A stretch of DNA of 64,000 nucleotides from Endothia cerciana (GCA_026119935.1 JALRMH010000019.1:496001-560000); one strand, 5' to 3'. Shown: positions 11,049-22,661, numbered from the stretch's first letter. Numbers and translations are program-made. The notes: generated by a model not told the origin, from the sequence alone.

Positions 11049-11413
11049 GTTGACAATCAAGCCGAAATATGAGGTGATGTGTTTAAAAAGAAACGTGTTA
11101 GTCCTGGAGCCATGAAGAGGAAGGTGGTCTCTGGTATTGACAGCATCTCCTGGGTGGGTGAGAATGCCTCGGCTCATCGAGCGTGCCTGTCCCTAATGCA
11201 CTACTGCTTAACAACCCCCGGGCCGCAGTGAACCTCCAGACACCACTTATGCCGGATCAGTAATCGAAGACAGACCGAGCATGCCGACGGACCTGCGCCA
11301 GCGACATTTGTATTAGAACCTTAATGTATATACATAGTATCAGGTACGCGCAACGCTACTAGAAAGGTCGCCTGGCAAGCCATTGCCATGCTGCATCACC
11401 ACCGCCCATAGCC
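11049..11413. promoter_or_regulatory. Shared divergent promoter of GST kappa and HSDL2-like SDR
   Basis: The 365 bases between the two start codons serve two oppositely transcribed genes for enzymes with PTS1-like tails. A CCTCGG hexamer lies at 11167-11172. In Aspergillus this is the core recognised by the fatty-acid regulators FarA/FarB, but the hexamer is also scattered elsewhere in this GC-rich window, so its role here is only suggestive. A TATA-like atgtatatacat is at about 11322-11333. Confidence 0.5.
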
Positions 11414-12646
11414 ATGCCACAAGACAGATCCGTAGCTCTGGTCGTAGGCGCCTCGAGGGGAATAGGAAGACAGGTAGCCATTGACCTGGCCAGGGAGGGC
11501 TATAAAGGTGATTCTAGAGGAGCCAGGAGAATAGGCGAGACCTTGTCACTGAGCATCATCTTTCAATAGTGGTCGTGGCCGCCAAGTCCACCAGTGACGC
11601 TTACGACTCGACGACGCCCTTCCCCCCCGATCCCAACTCACCCCAGTCCACCATCAGCACCGTCGAGCGAGAGGTCCGGGAGGCCGGCGGCGAGGCGACC
11701 GCCATCGCCGTCGATGTCAGAGACTTTAGTAGTATCGAGGGGCTGGTCGAGAAGACCATCGAAGTATGGAATCTCCCCTCCCCCCCAGCTTCCGCCTCCC
11801 TGACCTTCGAACCCTCTCCCCCGCCCACGGTCCGGAGGATCACTGCTGACCAGCCCCCTCCAGAAATACCACCGCCTCGACGTCCTCATCTACAACCCGG
11901 GCGCGATATGGTGGGCCTCCGTACAGGACACGCCCATGAGGCGCTTCCAGCTGATGCAGCGCGTCAACGTGGAGGGCCTCTACGGCGCCGTGCAGGCCTG
12001 CCTCCCGCACCTGCGGGGGGGCGCGGCCGGCGGGCGCATCATCGTCGTCAGCCCGCCGATCTACAGCCGCTTCTTCCGGGGCAAGGCGGCGTACGCGGTG
12101 GGCAAGGTCGGGATGAGCGTGCTGACCAAGGGGCTGGGGATGGACTTTGAGCGGCAGGGGCTGGTGGGGGACGGGTCGGAGGGGGGCTGTGCGGTGAGCA
12201 GCATCTGGCCCGCGGTGGTGAGTTCGGCCCCGGCCGCCCCTCATGGAGGTGGCAAGGTTGGGGGGGGAGGGGGGAGATATATATCATGTTGGACCCTGGA
12301 CTGAGCCCGCGTACAGGCCATACAGTCTGCGTCGACGGAGCAGTTCACGCGCGCCAACCCCTCCGAACTGTCCGACCTGCGCAGGCCCACCATCTTCTCC
12401 GACGCCGTCCTCGCCATCCTGCGCGCGCCGGCGCCGGCCGTCAACGGGCAGCTGCTCCTCGACGAGGACTTCCTCAGGGCCCGGTGCGGCGTGACGGACT
12501 TCTCGAGATACTCCGTCGTGCCGGGGAGCAGCCCGCGGAGGATCATGCCGGCCGAGCTGCCGGACCTGTCGGTCCGGGAGCAGGACGACGAGGGGAGGCG
12601 GCACGACAGCGCGGAGGCGCGGAGGGGCGCCGGAGCTAAGCTGTGA
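11414..12646 (+). CDS. Short-chain dehydrogenase/reductase, HSDL2-like, with AKL tail
   Basis: join(11414..11507,11570..11763,11864..12217,12317..12646), 323 aa. This is a classical-fold NAD(P)-dependent oxidoreductase. The dinucleotide-binding motif VGASRGIG lies at about residues 11-18, then VVVAAKSTSD, the ID-VDVRD segment, LIYNPGAIWW (in place of NNAG), and the active-site YAVGK. SSIWPAVAIQSAST follows and is typical of the HSDL2 subgroup. The LLLDEDFLR carboxyl motif is also seen in HSDL2. The last residues, GAGAKL, end in AKL, a canonical PTS1, matching the peroxisomal location known for vertebrate HSDL2 (which also has an SCP2 domain, absent here). Introns are 62, 100 and 99 nt, all in phase. 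It is convergent with the NIPA gene. Confidence 0.88.
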
Positions 12647-12986
12647 GGCGAGGCGTACATTGACCTGAGCTGGACTGGGGCAGGGGGTGAGATGCGACGA
12701 GGCGAGGCGGATGCTTCGAGATGGTATTACGATGCAAGATGTCTGTTGGTGTCCTTCCACAGATACCAGGGAGGTATTATATCCAACGCTTGAACATACA
12801 AGCCCTAGTCAATCATGTCTGCGCCAACCCAACGATAAGGGACCAACATGAACCCCAGGTAAAACCAGATCCGATGACCGTTGACGCCTTCCCTTTGCGA
12901 ACCTCGCACCTGGCCATCCCAAGTATGCAATTCTATTCAAACAGGTGAGACACTCGCGGACAAGCCTGCTGAACTGGTCCTGACAA

Positions 12987-15179
12987 TCACAGCGTCTCCG
13001 TGCTATGGTGAGCCTGTGTCAGATCACCGCCTTCCTCCTCATCGTCAGTCCTGTCGGCGTCGTCCTTCTTAGCCCCGACCCCGAGGAGGTCGCCCACAGC
13101 GTGCGTCAGGCTCTTTGCCCGGTTCCGGAACCCCCTCTTCTTTGGGCCGTCTATGGGCGACTCTCCGTCGAACTCGCCCTCTGCCGTGCGGCTCCGCTCG
13201 ATTGCACTCATGATGCCGACATCCTCCTGGTCCTGCTCGAGTTCATCCTGCGGCACAAACAGGCTGTTCCGCAGGCTGGGCCGACTAAGCCGCCTCCGGG
13301 ATGGAGGTCGTCTCGCCGTGGGTGAGTCCTTCAGCAGGGTGGAAGGGACGAGGCCTCTAACGGCTGAGTCGAAGGGCGACGGTGAGAAAATGTGGCTGCT
13401 GTAGTGATGAAGCCGCGACCGAGGCGCCGATGTGGATGGCCGCGGCGTTGAGTTGTTCACGTCAGAGGGGCCGGTCAGCATCGAAGGGTCTTGGTTGGAT
13501 GGAGACCCAGGGTGAGTTGCGGGCTCTGAATGCATAGGGGTGATGCTTGATATTGTGATCGCGGATTCTGATGATAGGCCCTGGTGGATGCCTGGATGCG
13601 AAGGCGGCTCTCTTGGTGGCGTTCGCAGAAGGGGCGCCGACTCCATGCCCTCTCCTGTTGTAAGGAGCGATGTCCTCGAATTCGCACCTCCCTGTGACCT
13701 GGGCGTCGGTACGCCGGTCTCTGCGAGGACTGCCAGAGGTTTGTTGACGGCGTCCATGAAGCTCACCCGCGATGACCGTCGGCTCCTGCCACCACTGTTG
13801 CGACGTTTCTGCGCCTCCGGTGATTGAGGAGCGGTTGTATCCTGCTCTGCGAGACGGATGGTCTCCTCGATATTCTCTTCGTCGGATAGTATCTCTTCCT
13901 CGTCCTCGTCGCCATCTGCCGGGGGCCGGCCACTGGTGATGAGAAATACTCCGAAGAAGGTGAGAAAGCAGCCACCAACAAATTTGGCTGCTCGTTCTGC
14001 CGTAGTGTGCTCGAAGTCCCGGTAGAGGACGGCGCTCCCAATGATCACGCAAAGTGTGAAAGACACGAACTGGATAGGTATGACCTGCGTCGAGTCGAAC
14101 CTTTGCAAGGCCTTGTTCACATAGCGGATTTGCATGATGGCCGTTCCGAGCAGGATCGCTATCAAGACGTACGTGACCGGTGTCGTGAACGCCCTGAGTA
14201 ATGTCGACGATAGCATGGATGCCACGCCTTTGGTGGAGAGGGCAGTATAGCCGCCTACAGCATCTCGTCAGCATTTAGAAATCCCAAGTAAAGGCATGGT
14301 TCTCGACGTACCGAACAGCCCGACAAGGCCAAGATCGATCAAGATGGTGCGATTTCCGTACTTCGGGCTCAGCCACATAAGAAGGACGATCAGGCCGCAA
14401 GTCACGCCCATATAGGTCTCGAACCCTGTAGTCGTGATGTGCTCCCACACGTCGTGCGGGTCCAGCTTGGTCTCCTGGGTGTTGGCGCTCAAGACGACCG
14501 TCACGGCGCCGCCCACAGCAGTAACGACACCCCAGAAATCCCGTCTCCTAAACTTCTCCTTGAAGAAGAGCGGCGCGATGACGCAGTTCGAGATGAGGGC
14601 CACGACGCCCAGCGGCGAGACGATCGACGCCGGCGCAAAGCCGTACGCCAAGAAGTTCCCCATCTCCCCCACCGTGATCAGGATCTGGCCCAGCCACCAG
14701 TATGGCGACTTGAGGTAGGTCGAGGGCGCCTTGGGCATCTCGTCGTCGTCGGAGTTCTCAGACCATCGTGTATCCTCGGAGCGGAACGACCCCGTCAGGG
14801 GGTCCGACTCCCCGGCGCCGTCGTCCCCGTTGGCCCTGACGCTCCCGTCCCCTGCCTCGTCGAGGGAGCCGTAGCCCCGCGCGGAACCGCCGTTCTTCGC
14901 ATTCTTCAGCGCCTGCCTGGCGCGCTCGCGGGCCCGTTTGCGCTCGCTGTGTAGGCGGGTATGGGCGTACCGCTGGACGTTGAGGGCGAGGGCTATTAGA
15001 ATATTACCTACGATCGCAGTAGTGATTCCGATGATGGAGGACCAGTTCTTGGTAGAGTCGCCGGGGGAGCCATCGCCGCCGCCGCCGCCGTCGTCGAAGA
15101 GGTAGTTCGAGGATGTGTAGGAAGGTATCAGGTACGGGATGGATCGAGAGGGCAGTGAGGGCAGTATCGGTAGGTACAT
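12987..15179 (-). CDS. NIPA/DUF803-type magnesium transporter
   Basis: complement(join(12987..14254,14312..15179)), 711 aa. NIPA proteins are multi-pass Mg transporters of the drug/metabolite-transporter fold. A first membrane segment (IIGITTAIVGNILIALAL) follows a glycine/aspartate-rich stretch encoded by a GCC/GTC triplet run. A hydrophilic loop of about 100 residues follows. Next come the family motifs PYWWLGQILITVGEMGNFLA, YGFAPASIVSPLGVVALISN and APLFFKEKFRRRDFWG. Further segments continue into exon 2 (TYVLIAILLGTAIMQIRYVN, IPIQFVSFTLCVIIGSAVLY). The last about 300 residues are a low-complexity cytoplasmic tail rich in Ser/Pro/acidic residues. One intron of 57 nt (GTACGT...TGTAG) splits a Gly codon. 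The tail is long for the family but common in filamentous fungi. Confidence 0.9.
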
Positions 15180-16821
15180 GGCCGCTCAGGGGCCGTCAGT
15201 CGCGCGGCTGGCCGAGGACTCGAGTAGCGTCTGGATATGGGCCGTATCATGGGTGGACGTGGTGTAGGGGATAGCCGCAACCGCCCGGATCCTCAATTGC
15301 CGCAAGTTCAGAGGTGTAACCAGAGCTGTCGCACGGCAGAGTTCTGTCGCATGCGAGGATGCTGAGAGGGGAGACCGCTCTCTTAGGCCGACAGGACCGA
15401 GAAGGGGGGAAGTTTAATCAGACTGGTGAGGATGCCAAGTACAATGTCGATAAGAATAGACCTCGACAAGCGAAAGGAGGAGTAATGAAACACAGCCAGG
15501 AAATGCCCGAATATCTGAACTTCCAACGCCTAAGAAGTCGCGAATCCGAAATGGCATTGATCAGCTGCGAGAGCTGCGCGGGGTGACGGGTTGCAGGAGG
15601 TGTGCCCTGTAGCCAAAATTCAGATGTCGTCAATGGGCAGTAAATATCGGATTGGCCTAGTGAGGCTCATCACCGGGTCCATTGGATCTGATCCGGTTCA
15701 AGGCCTCGGAATGGGCTGCATTGACCCATGCCATGCGATGCCGTCATGGGCCCCCTTACCGATACCGTCAGGGCGTAGTGGGTGGGTTACGGGGAGTTGG
15801 TGCTGGCAGGCTCAGAAGGCGGGCCCCTGAACAGTGGCCCGCCTAGCACCTGGAGACCCGGGGACTCCCCTGAAACCCGAAACCGTGGAACGGCCCGTCT
15901 GGCTCGGGGAGCGTGTGCGCAGCACACGAGTCCTTCTCGACTCGGCCATTTGAACTGCATCATGGCCGTCAAGACGTTGGAGTATTATAGTGCTCAAGTG
16001 GTCGACTGCTATGAATCAACATTACCAGTGGTACTCGAGTGCGGTGCCCGGCATCAATGTCTCCTCAATGCATACAAGCTACTGGTCGCGATACCAAGTC
16101 CATCCAGGATGCACCCTTACAGGCCGGATCGAAGTGCTAGGATCTGCATAGAACATGGCGCTCAAAGATACCGTCTTGAACGGATGGATTCTTGCCTCTC
16201 GAGTCGCTTGTCCATGGCGCCTGCCAAGCCGCCTCAAGCTCAGGAATATAGGATGAGCATCTCATGTACACCACCATGAGCTCCCATTTCCTGAGCAGAC
16301 GACGGCATGGTGGGGCTTGAAGGTCGCCTCCCCGGCTTACGTGCGTCTCGAAGTGGTGGTGGGGGCGGAGGGGGGAGGGGTCTCTGGAGTGCAGGCACAG
16401 GAGGCACAGCTCGTCCCCTGAAAAGATTTTCTATCCACGTGGACTGCTCTTATAAAAGCGTCAGGTGGGCAAGGCGCCGGCTGTGGCATGTTCTACTGCA
16501 CGAGAGAGGTACTGTAGGAGTTTCAGGCTCTAGGTGCCTTAGCCCCACTCCTTTGCGGGAGGAACCGCAATACTTGACATGTGAACTTTGGCCAGCGCAG
16601 CCTCGAACCTCACCTCACCTCACCCCACTCCTACCATAGGCAAACTACCGTACTCACATAACTGCTAGAGCAACTCCCGCCACCTGCAACCACCACAAGT
16701 TGGCTTGTCCCGAGTTGACCTGATCTTCCAATTCTCAACCAACCTGTGGTCCCCTCTGGATTCCTCGAGTCGCCCCTAGGACCTGCAAGTGGAGGCCACT
16801 CGTCATCGGAAGCAGAGCAGG
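15180..16821. other. Intergenic between NIPA and the 500-aa unknown gene
   Basis: No gene is recognised. It contains the NIPA promoter on the left and the promoter/leader of the next gene on the right, including a CTCAC pentamer repeat (about 16609-16627) and a pyrimidine/CA-rich leader before the Met at 16822. The longest open frames (about 165 codons, near 15782-16279) show no motif. Confidence 0.6.
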
Positions 16822-18324
16822 ATGCCTGACGACGGCTCTCAACCGCCGAAGAACCCCTTCGTCAGGTTCAAGAAGCACGTTGACGAACGTATCGGGGGCG
16901 GTCTGTCGCTCCTGACAGGAGGGCCAAGAGCAGATCATGCCCCGATAGCTCAGCCGGATCCTCGTTCCACGCAACGAACCACGCCCTCCGGGGACTCCGA
17001 GGGCCCCCGTTCAGCTTCAAGCTCGCCTTCCTACGCGGAGGCAAAGGCTCCCGGTCCCGGCAGCCACGACCTGCGATCGACAATAGAGTACTGGAATGAC
17101 TGGGCCCGGTCCTCGCCCTACTCTCCCTACAACCTCCGTCACCTGCCACAGCCCATGCCCAACGACCTGCCCGTCAACGTCGCCATCGACGATGGCCACC
17201 TCTTCGGCTTCCAGGACGCATTCGAGGACCTCCTAGCGGCCACTTCCGACCAACCCCTTATGGACCTCCGCAGGCACGCCGAATACAAGCGTATCGTCGA
17301 CAGGGTCTTCAGCCACGGCGAGGAGCCCACCTTGTTCTGGGCAAACCGCCTCGTGGGCCGCGGCCTGCTGCAGAAACCCCTAACGGCACCCGACCTGGAA
17401 CCGGCCTCGAAATACCCCGAGGTAGCCACGTCCGCATCCAGGGGGCAGGCTGAGGTGCAGCGCGCGGAGTCGGTTGACCAGTGGCTTGATGAGCGGCGGA
17501 GGCGGGCTGCGGAGATGGACCTGGAAGAGGAGGCAAGGCGGCTGCAGGAGCTGTTCAAGGGATGGAGGAACGATGTGGTCAAGCAGTTTGACAGAGATGT
17601 CACCTTCAACCCTGCGGACTTCCTTCGTCAGATGGAGCAGGTAGCACAGGATATCAAAAAGGAGGTACATCAGGCGGACCTGGAGCAATGGAAGAACGAC
17701 GCGATCAAGAAGTTCGACAAAGAGGTCACGTTCAACCCGGCCGATATCCTGCGCAAGGTGGAACAGATGGCAGAAGATATGAGAAAGGAAATATCGGACG
17801 GTTTTGACCTCGAAGCGTTCCTGGGGACCGGCGACGACAAGGTACCCGAGAAGAAGCAACAGCCTGCGAGCGAGGACGACCTTTTCTCGGGCATTATGAG
17901 TGCTGTGGCGGAGGCAGATAGGTCGTTCAGCAATTTCGTGAAGGCCATCACGGCCAGTGCGCGTAAGGACGGAGACGCTGGGGCTCCCTGGCCTCCGGCG
18001 CAGTGGGCAGGAACACAGACGGAGGAGCCGCAGCAGACTGAGGTCGTGGAGCACGACGAATCGCGTGGCACGAGGATCAAATCGACGACCCAGCACGTCG
18101 ACATGTTCGGTTACGTCCACCAGAAGACTGAAGTCAGGACACTGGACAAGGATGGCAACGAAGTCAGCCGTGAGTCACGATACAGCGTCCACCCCTCCCC
18201 TGAAAAGGAAGATCACTCCCCGGCGCAGACAGGCCGGATCGAGTCTCCAGCTTCCGTTCGTCAGGATGAGAAGGACAGGATCTCAGGCACTGCGGGTAGA
18301 CCCTCGGGTTGGTTCTGGCGATGA
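16822..18324 (+). CDS. Conserved-looking fungal protein with internal duplication, function unknown (500 aa)
   Basis: A single uninterrupted exon. I chose the Met at 16822 (MPDDGSQPPKNPFVRFKKHV); an upstream in-frame Met at 16789 adds only 11 residues. Residues about 85-160 are compact and look folded (YWNDWARSSPYSPYNLRHLP and following). Two copies of an about 40-residue helical unit follow: the first contains WRNDVVKQFDRDVTFNPADF, the second WKNDAIKKFDKEVTFNPADI, each followed by a charged helix with a Q-M-E/D pattern. The carboxyl part has a TQHVDMFGYVHQKTEVRTLD region that resembles short beta repeats, and the protein ends SGWFWR. No signal peptide or clear membrane segment. I do not recognise a named family. 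Confidence 0.8.
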   Translation: MPDDGSQPPKNPFVRFKKHVDERIGGGLSLLTGGPRADHAPIAQPDPRSTQRTTPSGDSEGPRSASSSPSYAEAKAPGPGSHDLRSTIEYWNDWARSSPYSPYNLRHLPQPMPNDLPVNVAIDDGHLFGFQDAFEDLLAATSDQPLMDLRRHAEYKRIVDRVFSHGEEPTLFWANRLVGRGLLQKPLTAPDLEPASKYPEVATSASRGQAEVQRAESVDQWLDERRRRAAEMDLEEEARRLQELFKGWRNDVVKQFDRDVTFNPADFLRQMEQVAQDIKKEVHQADLEQWKNDAIKKFDKEVTFNPADILRKVEQMAEDMRKEISDGFDLEAFLGTGDDKVPEKKQQPASEDDLFSGIMSAVAEADRSFSNFVKAITASARKDGDAGAPWPPAQWAGTQTEEPQQTEVVEHDESRGTRIKSTTQHVDMFGYVHQKTEVRTLDKDGNEVSRESRYSVHPSPEKEDHSPAQTGRIESPASVRQDEKDRISGTAGRPSGWFWR

Positions 18325-18675
18325 ACCATGGATAAGGTTGAGTACGGCGAAGGTAGAAGCTAGTAAAGACCTCCTCCACTCCCTCACACGGATGCAATGC
18401 CCTCTCCTCTCTCTCCCTGGAAAATTTCATGAGACTGCTACCGGTTCAGTGATGAATAAAATCCGATTCTGAATACTCGGCAGGATATTCTTGTATTCAT
18501 GTGTCAAACCAAGACTGGAATCTTTTCCTATGCAGCTAGTGCCATGCTACGATACTGGTAACCATTTAGACCGGTGATCATGGCGTGAACAGAACACAGC
18601 ACCATCTTAACAACAACATGAGTGTGTCATCTGGGAGAACTGCAATATATCGATAGATGAATCTTACAGCCGTAC

Positions 18676-19871
18676 CTACTCCTTCCTAGGATACGTACTC
18701 GGGTGGCCCTTCGTCTTGGCAAACTTCTTGATGTCGCCATTCAACACGGCCTGCACGATCAACCATATGGGCGTCATGATCCACATCATGAGCGTGTCAA
18801 CCAGGGCGTTGTTCCTCGCCGCGCTTCCCAGTGATCCCCACCTCATCAGATGCCCCAGCAGCGCGACGGTCACGTAGTACTGGCCCGCCTCCAGCCCCGC
18901 GATCGCCTTCCGCGCGACCTCGTCCGGCGTCTGCTGCGGGTCGTCCTTCTCCAGCTGGATCGTGATGTCCGGCTTGACGCGCTGCTCGTGCTCGAAGCCC
19001 GGCGACAGGATGGTGCCGGGCATGACAACGTGGATCTTGACGGGCTGGTCCGGGTACAGCAGGGCCTCCTGCGTCAGGGTGTCGGCGAGGCCGCGCAGGG
19101 CCCACTTGGAGGGGTTGTAGGTCGTGTAGCCCACCACGCCGTACAGGGCGAGGACGGACGCGGTGAAGATGAGGTGCTTGGGCTGGCCGGCGGGGAACCG
19201 GTTGGACGGGGACCACCACTCCCGCAGGATGGCGTGGGCCATCTCGGACGCGCCCCAGAAGTTGATGTCCATCTCGCGGCGCATCTCGGGCATGACGCGG
19301 TCATCGTGGAAGAGCATCGGCGTGCTCATCCCGGCCACGCACCAGACTATGTCGGGGGACTGGCCGTCGTTCCACTCCGTGACCTGGGAGATGATGGCGC
19401 GGGCGTAGTCCGGCTGGGAGACGTCGCAGGGGATGTGATGGAAGCGCTGGGAGGATGATCTGGCAGCGGCCTTTCGAAGGGCAGAGGGGCCCATGTCAGC
19501 CACGGTCTAGGAGCTACGCACTCGGGACCCCAAGGATGCTTCAGCTACCTACCGCGACCTGCTTCAGGGCCCTCTCGAGCTTCTCAGCACTGCGCGAGAG
19601 GATGACGACGTGTGCTCCCTTGGCGGCCAGCTGGCACGCCACACTGAGTCCCATACCCTCTGACCCTCCCGTTACGAGGACAGTCTCGATTTGGTTTCAT
19701 GTCAGTACTTTGCACATCTCAGCATATAAGTCCGGTTGCCAGGCTCACCTTGCCCTCGACGGGCATCTGGTTCTTGCTGAAGAGACCCATTGTCGATGCT
19801 ACGGTTAGGGCTAAGAGAGCAGTGGCTGCCGCAGTCAGGTGGGACGTTTCGACTGACTTGATGAAGTCCAT
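18676..19871 (-). CDS. TSC10: 3-ketodihydrosphingosine reductase (TSC10/KDSR family)
   Basis: complement(join(18676..19470,19553..19684,19749..19871)), 349 aa. It reduces 3-ketosphinganine to dihydrosphingosine with NADPH at the ER, the second step of sphingolipid synthesis. The amino end (MDFIKSVETSHLTAAATALL and on) is a hydrophobic anchor. The Rossmann motif is TVLVTGGSEGMG. The family strand AHVVILSRSAEKLERALKQV follows, then the active site Ser with YTTYNPSK (YxxxK), and WALRGLADTLTQEALLY. The carboxyl hydrophobic stretch MMWIMTPIWLIVQAVL is typical of Tsc10. Both introns join cleanly in frame. A downstream Met at 19793 would remove the anchor, so 19871 is preferred. Divergent from UTP3, with 529 bases between the start codons. 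Confidence 0.92.
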
Positions 19872-20400
19872 CCCACGCACAACGGCAGAGGAGGGTTTAG
19901 TTGAGTTGGACTGATGGACAGCGAGCTGCTGTGGATTAGCCTAGGTGAGCTGAAGGAAGTGGTCTAGGCAAGAGATGTTGGACCCGGGATCCGGGTTGCT
20001 ACGCCGCTAATTTGCGCGCCCGAGCCCCTTACCACCACATTCACTAATCGGAATCTAGGTGAGCCCTGATATGTCCCTGATTGGCCCTGGGGAAGATTTC
20101 AGGGTTACACGGCGGTGAGGGGATAAGACACGCTCAAAGGAGGGAGAGACATTGGGGAGGTTCTAGGCTGAGCTAGAGGACCGTGAGTTACTGTATAGTA
20201 CTTCGTACCATGTAACTAGCTCTTATCGATAAGACTTTTTAGTGGGCCCGTTACTCTTGCCTTTCCGAAATCCTGGAAATTTTCTGGGTTTCTATCCGGC
20301 CAAACTACAATCCGCCGACAGACCGTTTGAATTTCCCCACGCCAAACTTGTACGTCTTGCGGCCTGTCCTACACCACAGGCCGGAGGAAGAGTCGCAATC

Positions 20401-22275
20401 ATGGCCAAGAAGAGAAAGGCATCCCGCGCCTCGGCGCCGTCGGGCCCAAGAGACCCCCAGCCCGCCGACGCGCGCCTTGCCATCCGCACCTACGAGGACG
20501 TCGCCGACGACCAGGAGCAGTACTTTCTCGACAAGGATAAGATCCTGCTCGAGGACGAGCCGCGATCCAAGCATGCTCGTACAGATGACCGGATAGACGA
20601 GTTCCTCGAGGCGTCTGACGAAGAAGTCCTCCGGGAAGACGACTCCTCTAAGTCTGATGATGAGGAAGACGAGTACCAGGAGCTGCAGAAGGCCGCCAAG
20701 GCCCAGGCAAAGAGGAACAAGAAGAAGGCCGGCGGGAATGACGAGGAGGAAGAGGAGGAGGAGCAGGCTGGCGAAGAGGGGGGTGATGAGGGCTGGTGGG
20801 GCGACTCGAAGAAGGAGTATTACAATGCTGACGCCATCGAGACGGAGGCGGATGCTCTGGAGGAGGAGGCCGAGGCGAAGAGGTTGCAGAAGAATAAGCT
20901 GGCTGGCATGGACGAGGCCGATTTCATCTTCGACGAGGCCGAGTGGGCTGCGCCGGAGGAAGAGGCTCAGGACGGGGCCGATGTCGTCACGGAGGAGTTG
21001 AAGGATATCGAGGTCACGGACGACATGGGTCCGGCCGAGAGGTATCGGCTGCTCCAGGCGCGATACCCCGAGTTTGTGCCGCTGGTCGAGGAGTTCGGGA
21101 GGCTGCAACCGCAGCTTGCGCAATCACAAGAAGAGGCGCGTGGCAAGCCGGCGCAGTCCTTGGAAGTAGCAAAGCACTGGACTCTGGGGTGCTACATAGC
21201 GGCGCTTGCGAGCTATTTCGCCGTGTTAACATCACCGTCGCAAGAGTCTAGCAAGCCTCAAGTCTCCCTTAGCCCAGCAGAACTCCGGGATCATGAGGTC
21301 ATGGAGACCCTGGTGAGCTGCAGGGAGGCATGGCAGCAGATCAGGGACTTGAAGTTGGCCAACCCCGTGGATGGCGACCTGGAACTGGACCCGGCTGAGG
21401 AGGACATCTCGATGGCCGAGCGGGAACTCAAGCCGGCCAAGAAGGCGGTGAGGAAGGCCGACCTCAATGGTGACAGCAATAAGAAGACGAAGGCAGAGAA
21501 GGAGAGGCTGGCCAAGATGAAGGCAGTCGAGGCGTCTTTAGCCGACCTGGACGGTCTGGTCAAGAAGCAGAAGAGGCCCAAGAAGGTCAAGACTGTCACA
21601 CCAGCTCAAGGCGACCACTCAGACTTCGGCGAGGAGGACGCCCTCGACGCAGGGACAGCCGCTGACAAGGCGGCAAAGAAGAAGAGCTTGCGGTTCTATA
21701 CCTCCCAGATCGTCCAGAAGGCCAGCCGCCGCGCTGATGCAGGGCGTGACGCCGGTGGTGACTTGGACATTCCACACCGCGAGCGTCTCAGGGACCGTGC
21801 TGCACGACTTACCGCCGAGGCTGAGCGCAGAGGCAAGAAGGACTCTAAGCACGGCACTGCGCTGGGCGACGACGGGAGCAGCGGCGACGAGCAGGTGGCC
21901 AAGAAAGTGCGCGACGATGAGGACGATTACTACGATATGATCGCGCATCGGACCAAGGCCAAGAAGGACGACAAGGCTGCGCGCAAGGAGGCACTAGCGG
22001 CGGCGAGCATAGCGGACCGCGTGGTGGAGGTGGAGACGGTTGGGGAGGACGGCAAGCGGAAGATCAACTACCAGATAGAGAAGAATAAGGGCCTGGCCCC
22101 GAGGAGGAAGAAGGATGTGCGGAACCCGAGAGTGAAGAAGAGAAAGAAGTTCGAGGAGAAGCAGAAGAAGCTGAAGAGCATGAAGGCTGTTTACAAGGGG
22201 GGGGAGGGTCCGGGCGGATACCAGGGAGAAACGACCGGTATCAAAACGGGGCTCATCAAGAGTGTCAGGCTGTAG
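20401..22275 (+). CDS. UTP3: U3 snoRNP / SSU processome protein Utp3/Sas10
   Basis: Single exon, 624 aa, starting MAKKRKASRASAPSGPRDPQ. Sas10/Utp3 acts in the nucleolus in early pre-18S rRNA processing. The amino third is strongly acidic (DEEEEEEEQAGEEGG region). A Sas10/Utp3/C1D domain lies in the middle (MGPAERYRLLQARYPEFVPL, with the following helices LAKHWTLGC-like and VSLSPAELRDHEVMETLVSC). The Sas10 carboxyl domain closes the protein (YQIEKNKGLAPRRKKDVRNP, RVKKRKKFEEKQKKLKSMKA, then GGYQGETTGIKTGLIKSVRL), the most conserved part of the family. KK-rich nuclear localisation stretches occur throughout. An upstream in-frame start at 20242 is possible but adds an unlikely leader; the Met at 20401 is the expected family start. 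Confidence 0.95.
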   Translation: MAKKRKASRASAPSGPRDPQPADARLAIRTYEDVADDQEQYFLDKDKILLEDEPRSKHARTDDRIDEFLEASDEEVLREDDSSKSDDEEDEYQELQKAAKAQAKRNKKKAGGNDEEEEEEEQAGEEGGDEGWWGDSKKEYYNADAIETEADALEEEAEAKRLQKNKLAGMDEADFIFDEAEWAAPEEEAQDGADVVTEELKDIEVTDDMGPAERYRLLQARYPEFVPLVEEFGRLQPQLAQSQEEARGKPAQSLEVAKHWTLGCYIAALASYFAVLTSPSQESSKPQVSLSPAELRDHEVMETLVSCREAWQQIRDLKLANPVDGDLELDPAEEDISMAERELKPAKKAVRKADLNGDSNKKTKAEKERLAKMKAVEASLADLDGLVKKQKRPKKVKTVTPAQGDHSDFGEEDALDAGTAADKAAKKKSLRFYTSQIVQKASRRADAGRDAGGDLDIPHRERLRDRAARLTAEAERRGKKDSKHGTALGDDGSSGDEQVAKKVRDDEDDYYDMIAHRTKAKKDDKAARKEALAAASIADRVVEVETVGEDGKRKINYQIEKNKGLAPRRKKDVRNPRVKKRKKFEEKQKKLKSMKAVYKGGEGPGGYQGETTGIKTGLIKSVRL

Positions 22276-22661
22276 ATATACAAATACATAACATGACATT
22301 CTCCTTGAGTTCCTAGGGAAAAGACGAGGGTAGTTCTCTTCCTTTGGTGAAATTCCACCACGCACTGGCATGGTGTTGCCGGCAGGGAGCGACACCAGGC
22401 GGTGCCGACTCGGCTCGGCCCCGGCCGGGAGCTGAAATGCAGCATGTGAGCTTCGAAAGTGCGTCTCCCGGTATTCAACCACACAACAACCACGACAACC
22501 AACAGGTTGAGCAAAGCTCCTCAGCGTTCAAGTAATCAATTCAGTCTTGAGCGCTCTTCGAAGACATGATAATACAGTAGCCCTCCAAACATTCCATTCC
22601 CTCGCGACGGCGTGCCGCATTCTCCATCAATCCGACCGTCCATCGTCGACCAATCCTCAAA

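Noticed and set aside
20305..21123. 272-codon minus-strand frame over UTP3
   Set aside because: Leu-rich antisense shadow of the acidic Glu/Asp-rich coding strand; no intron or family support.
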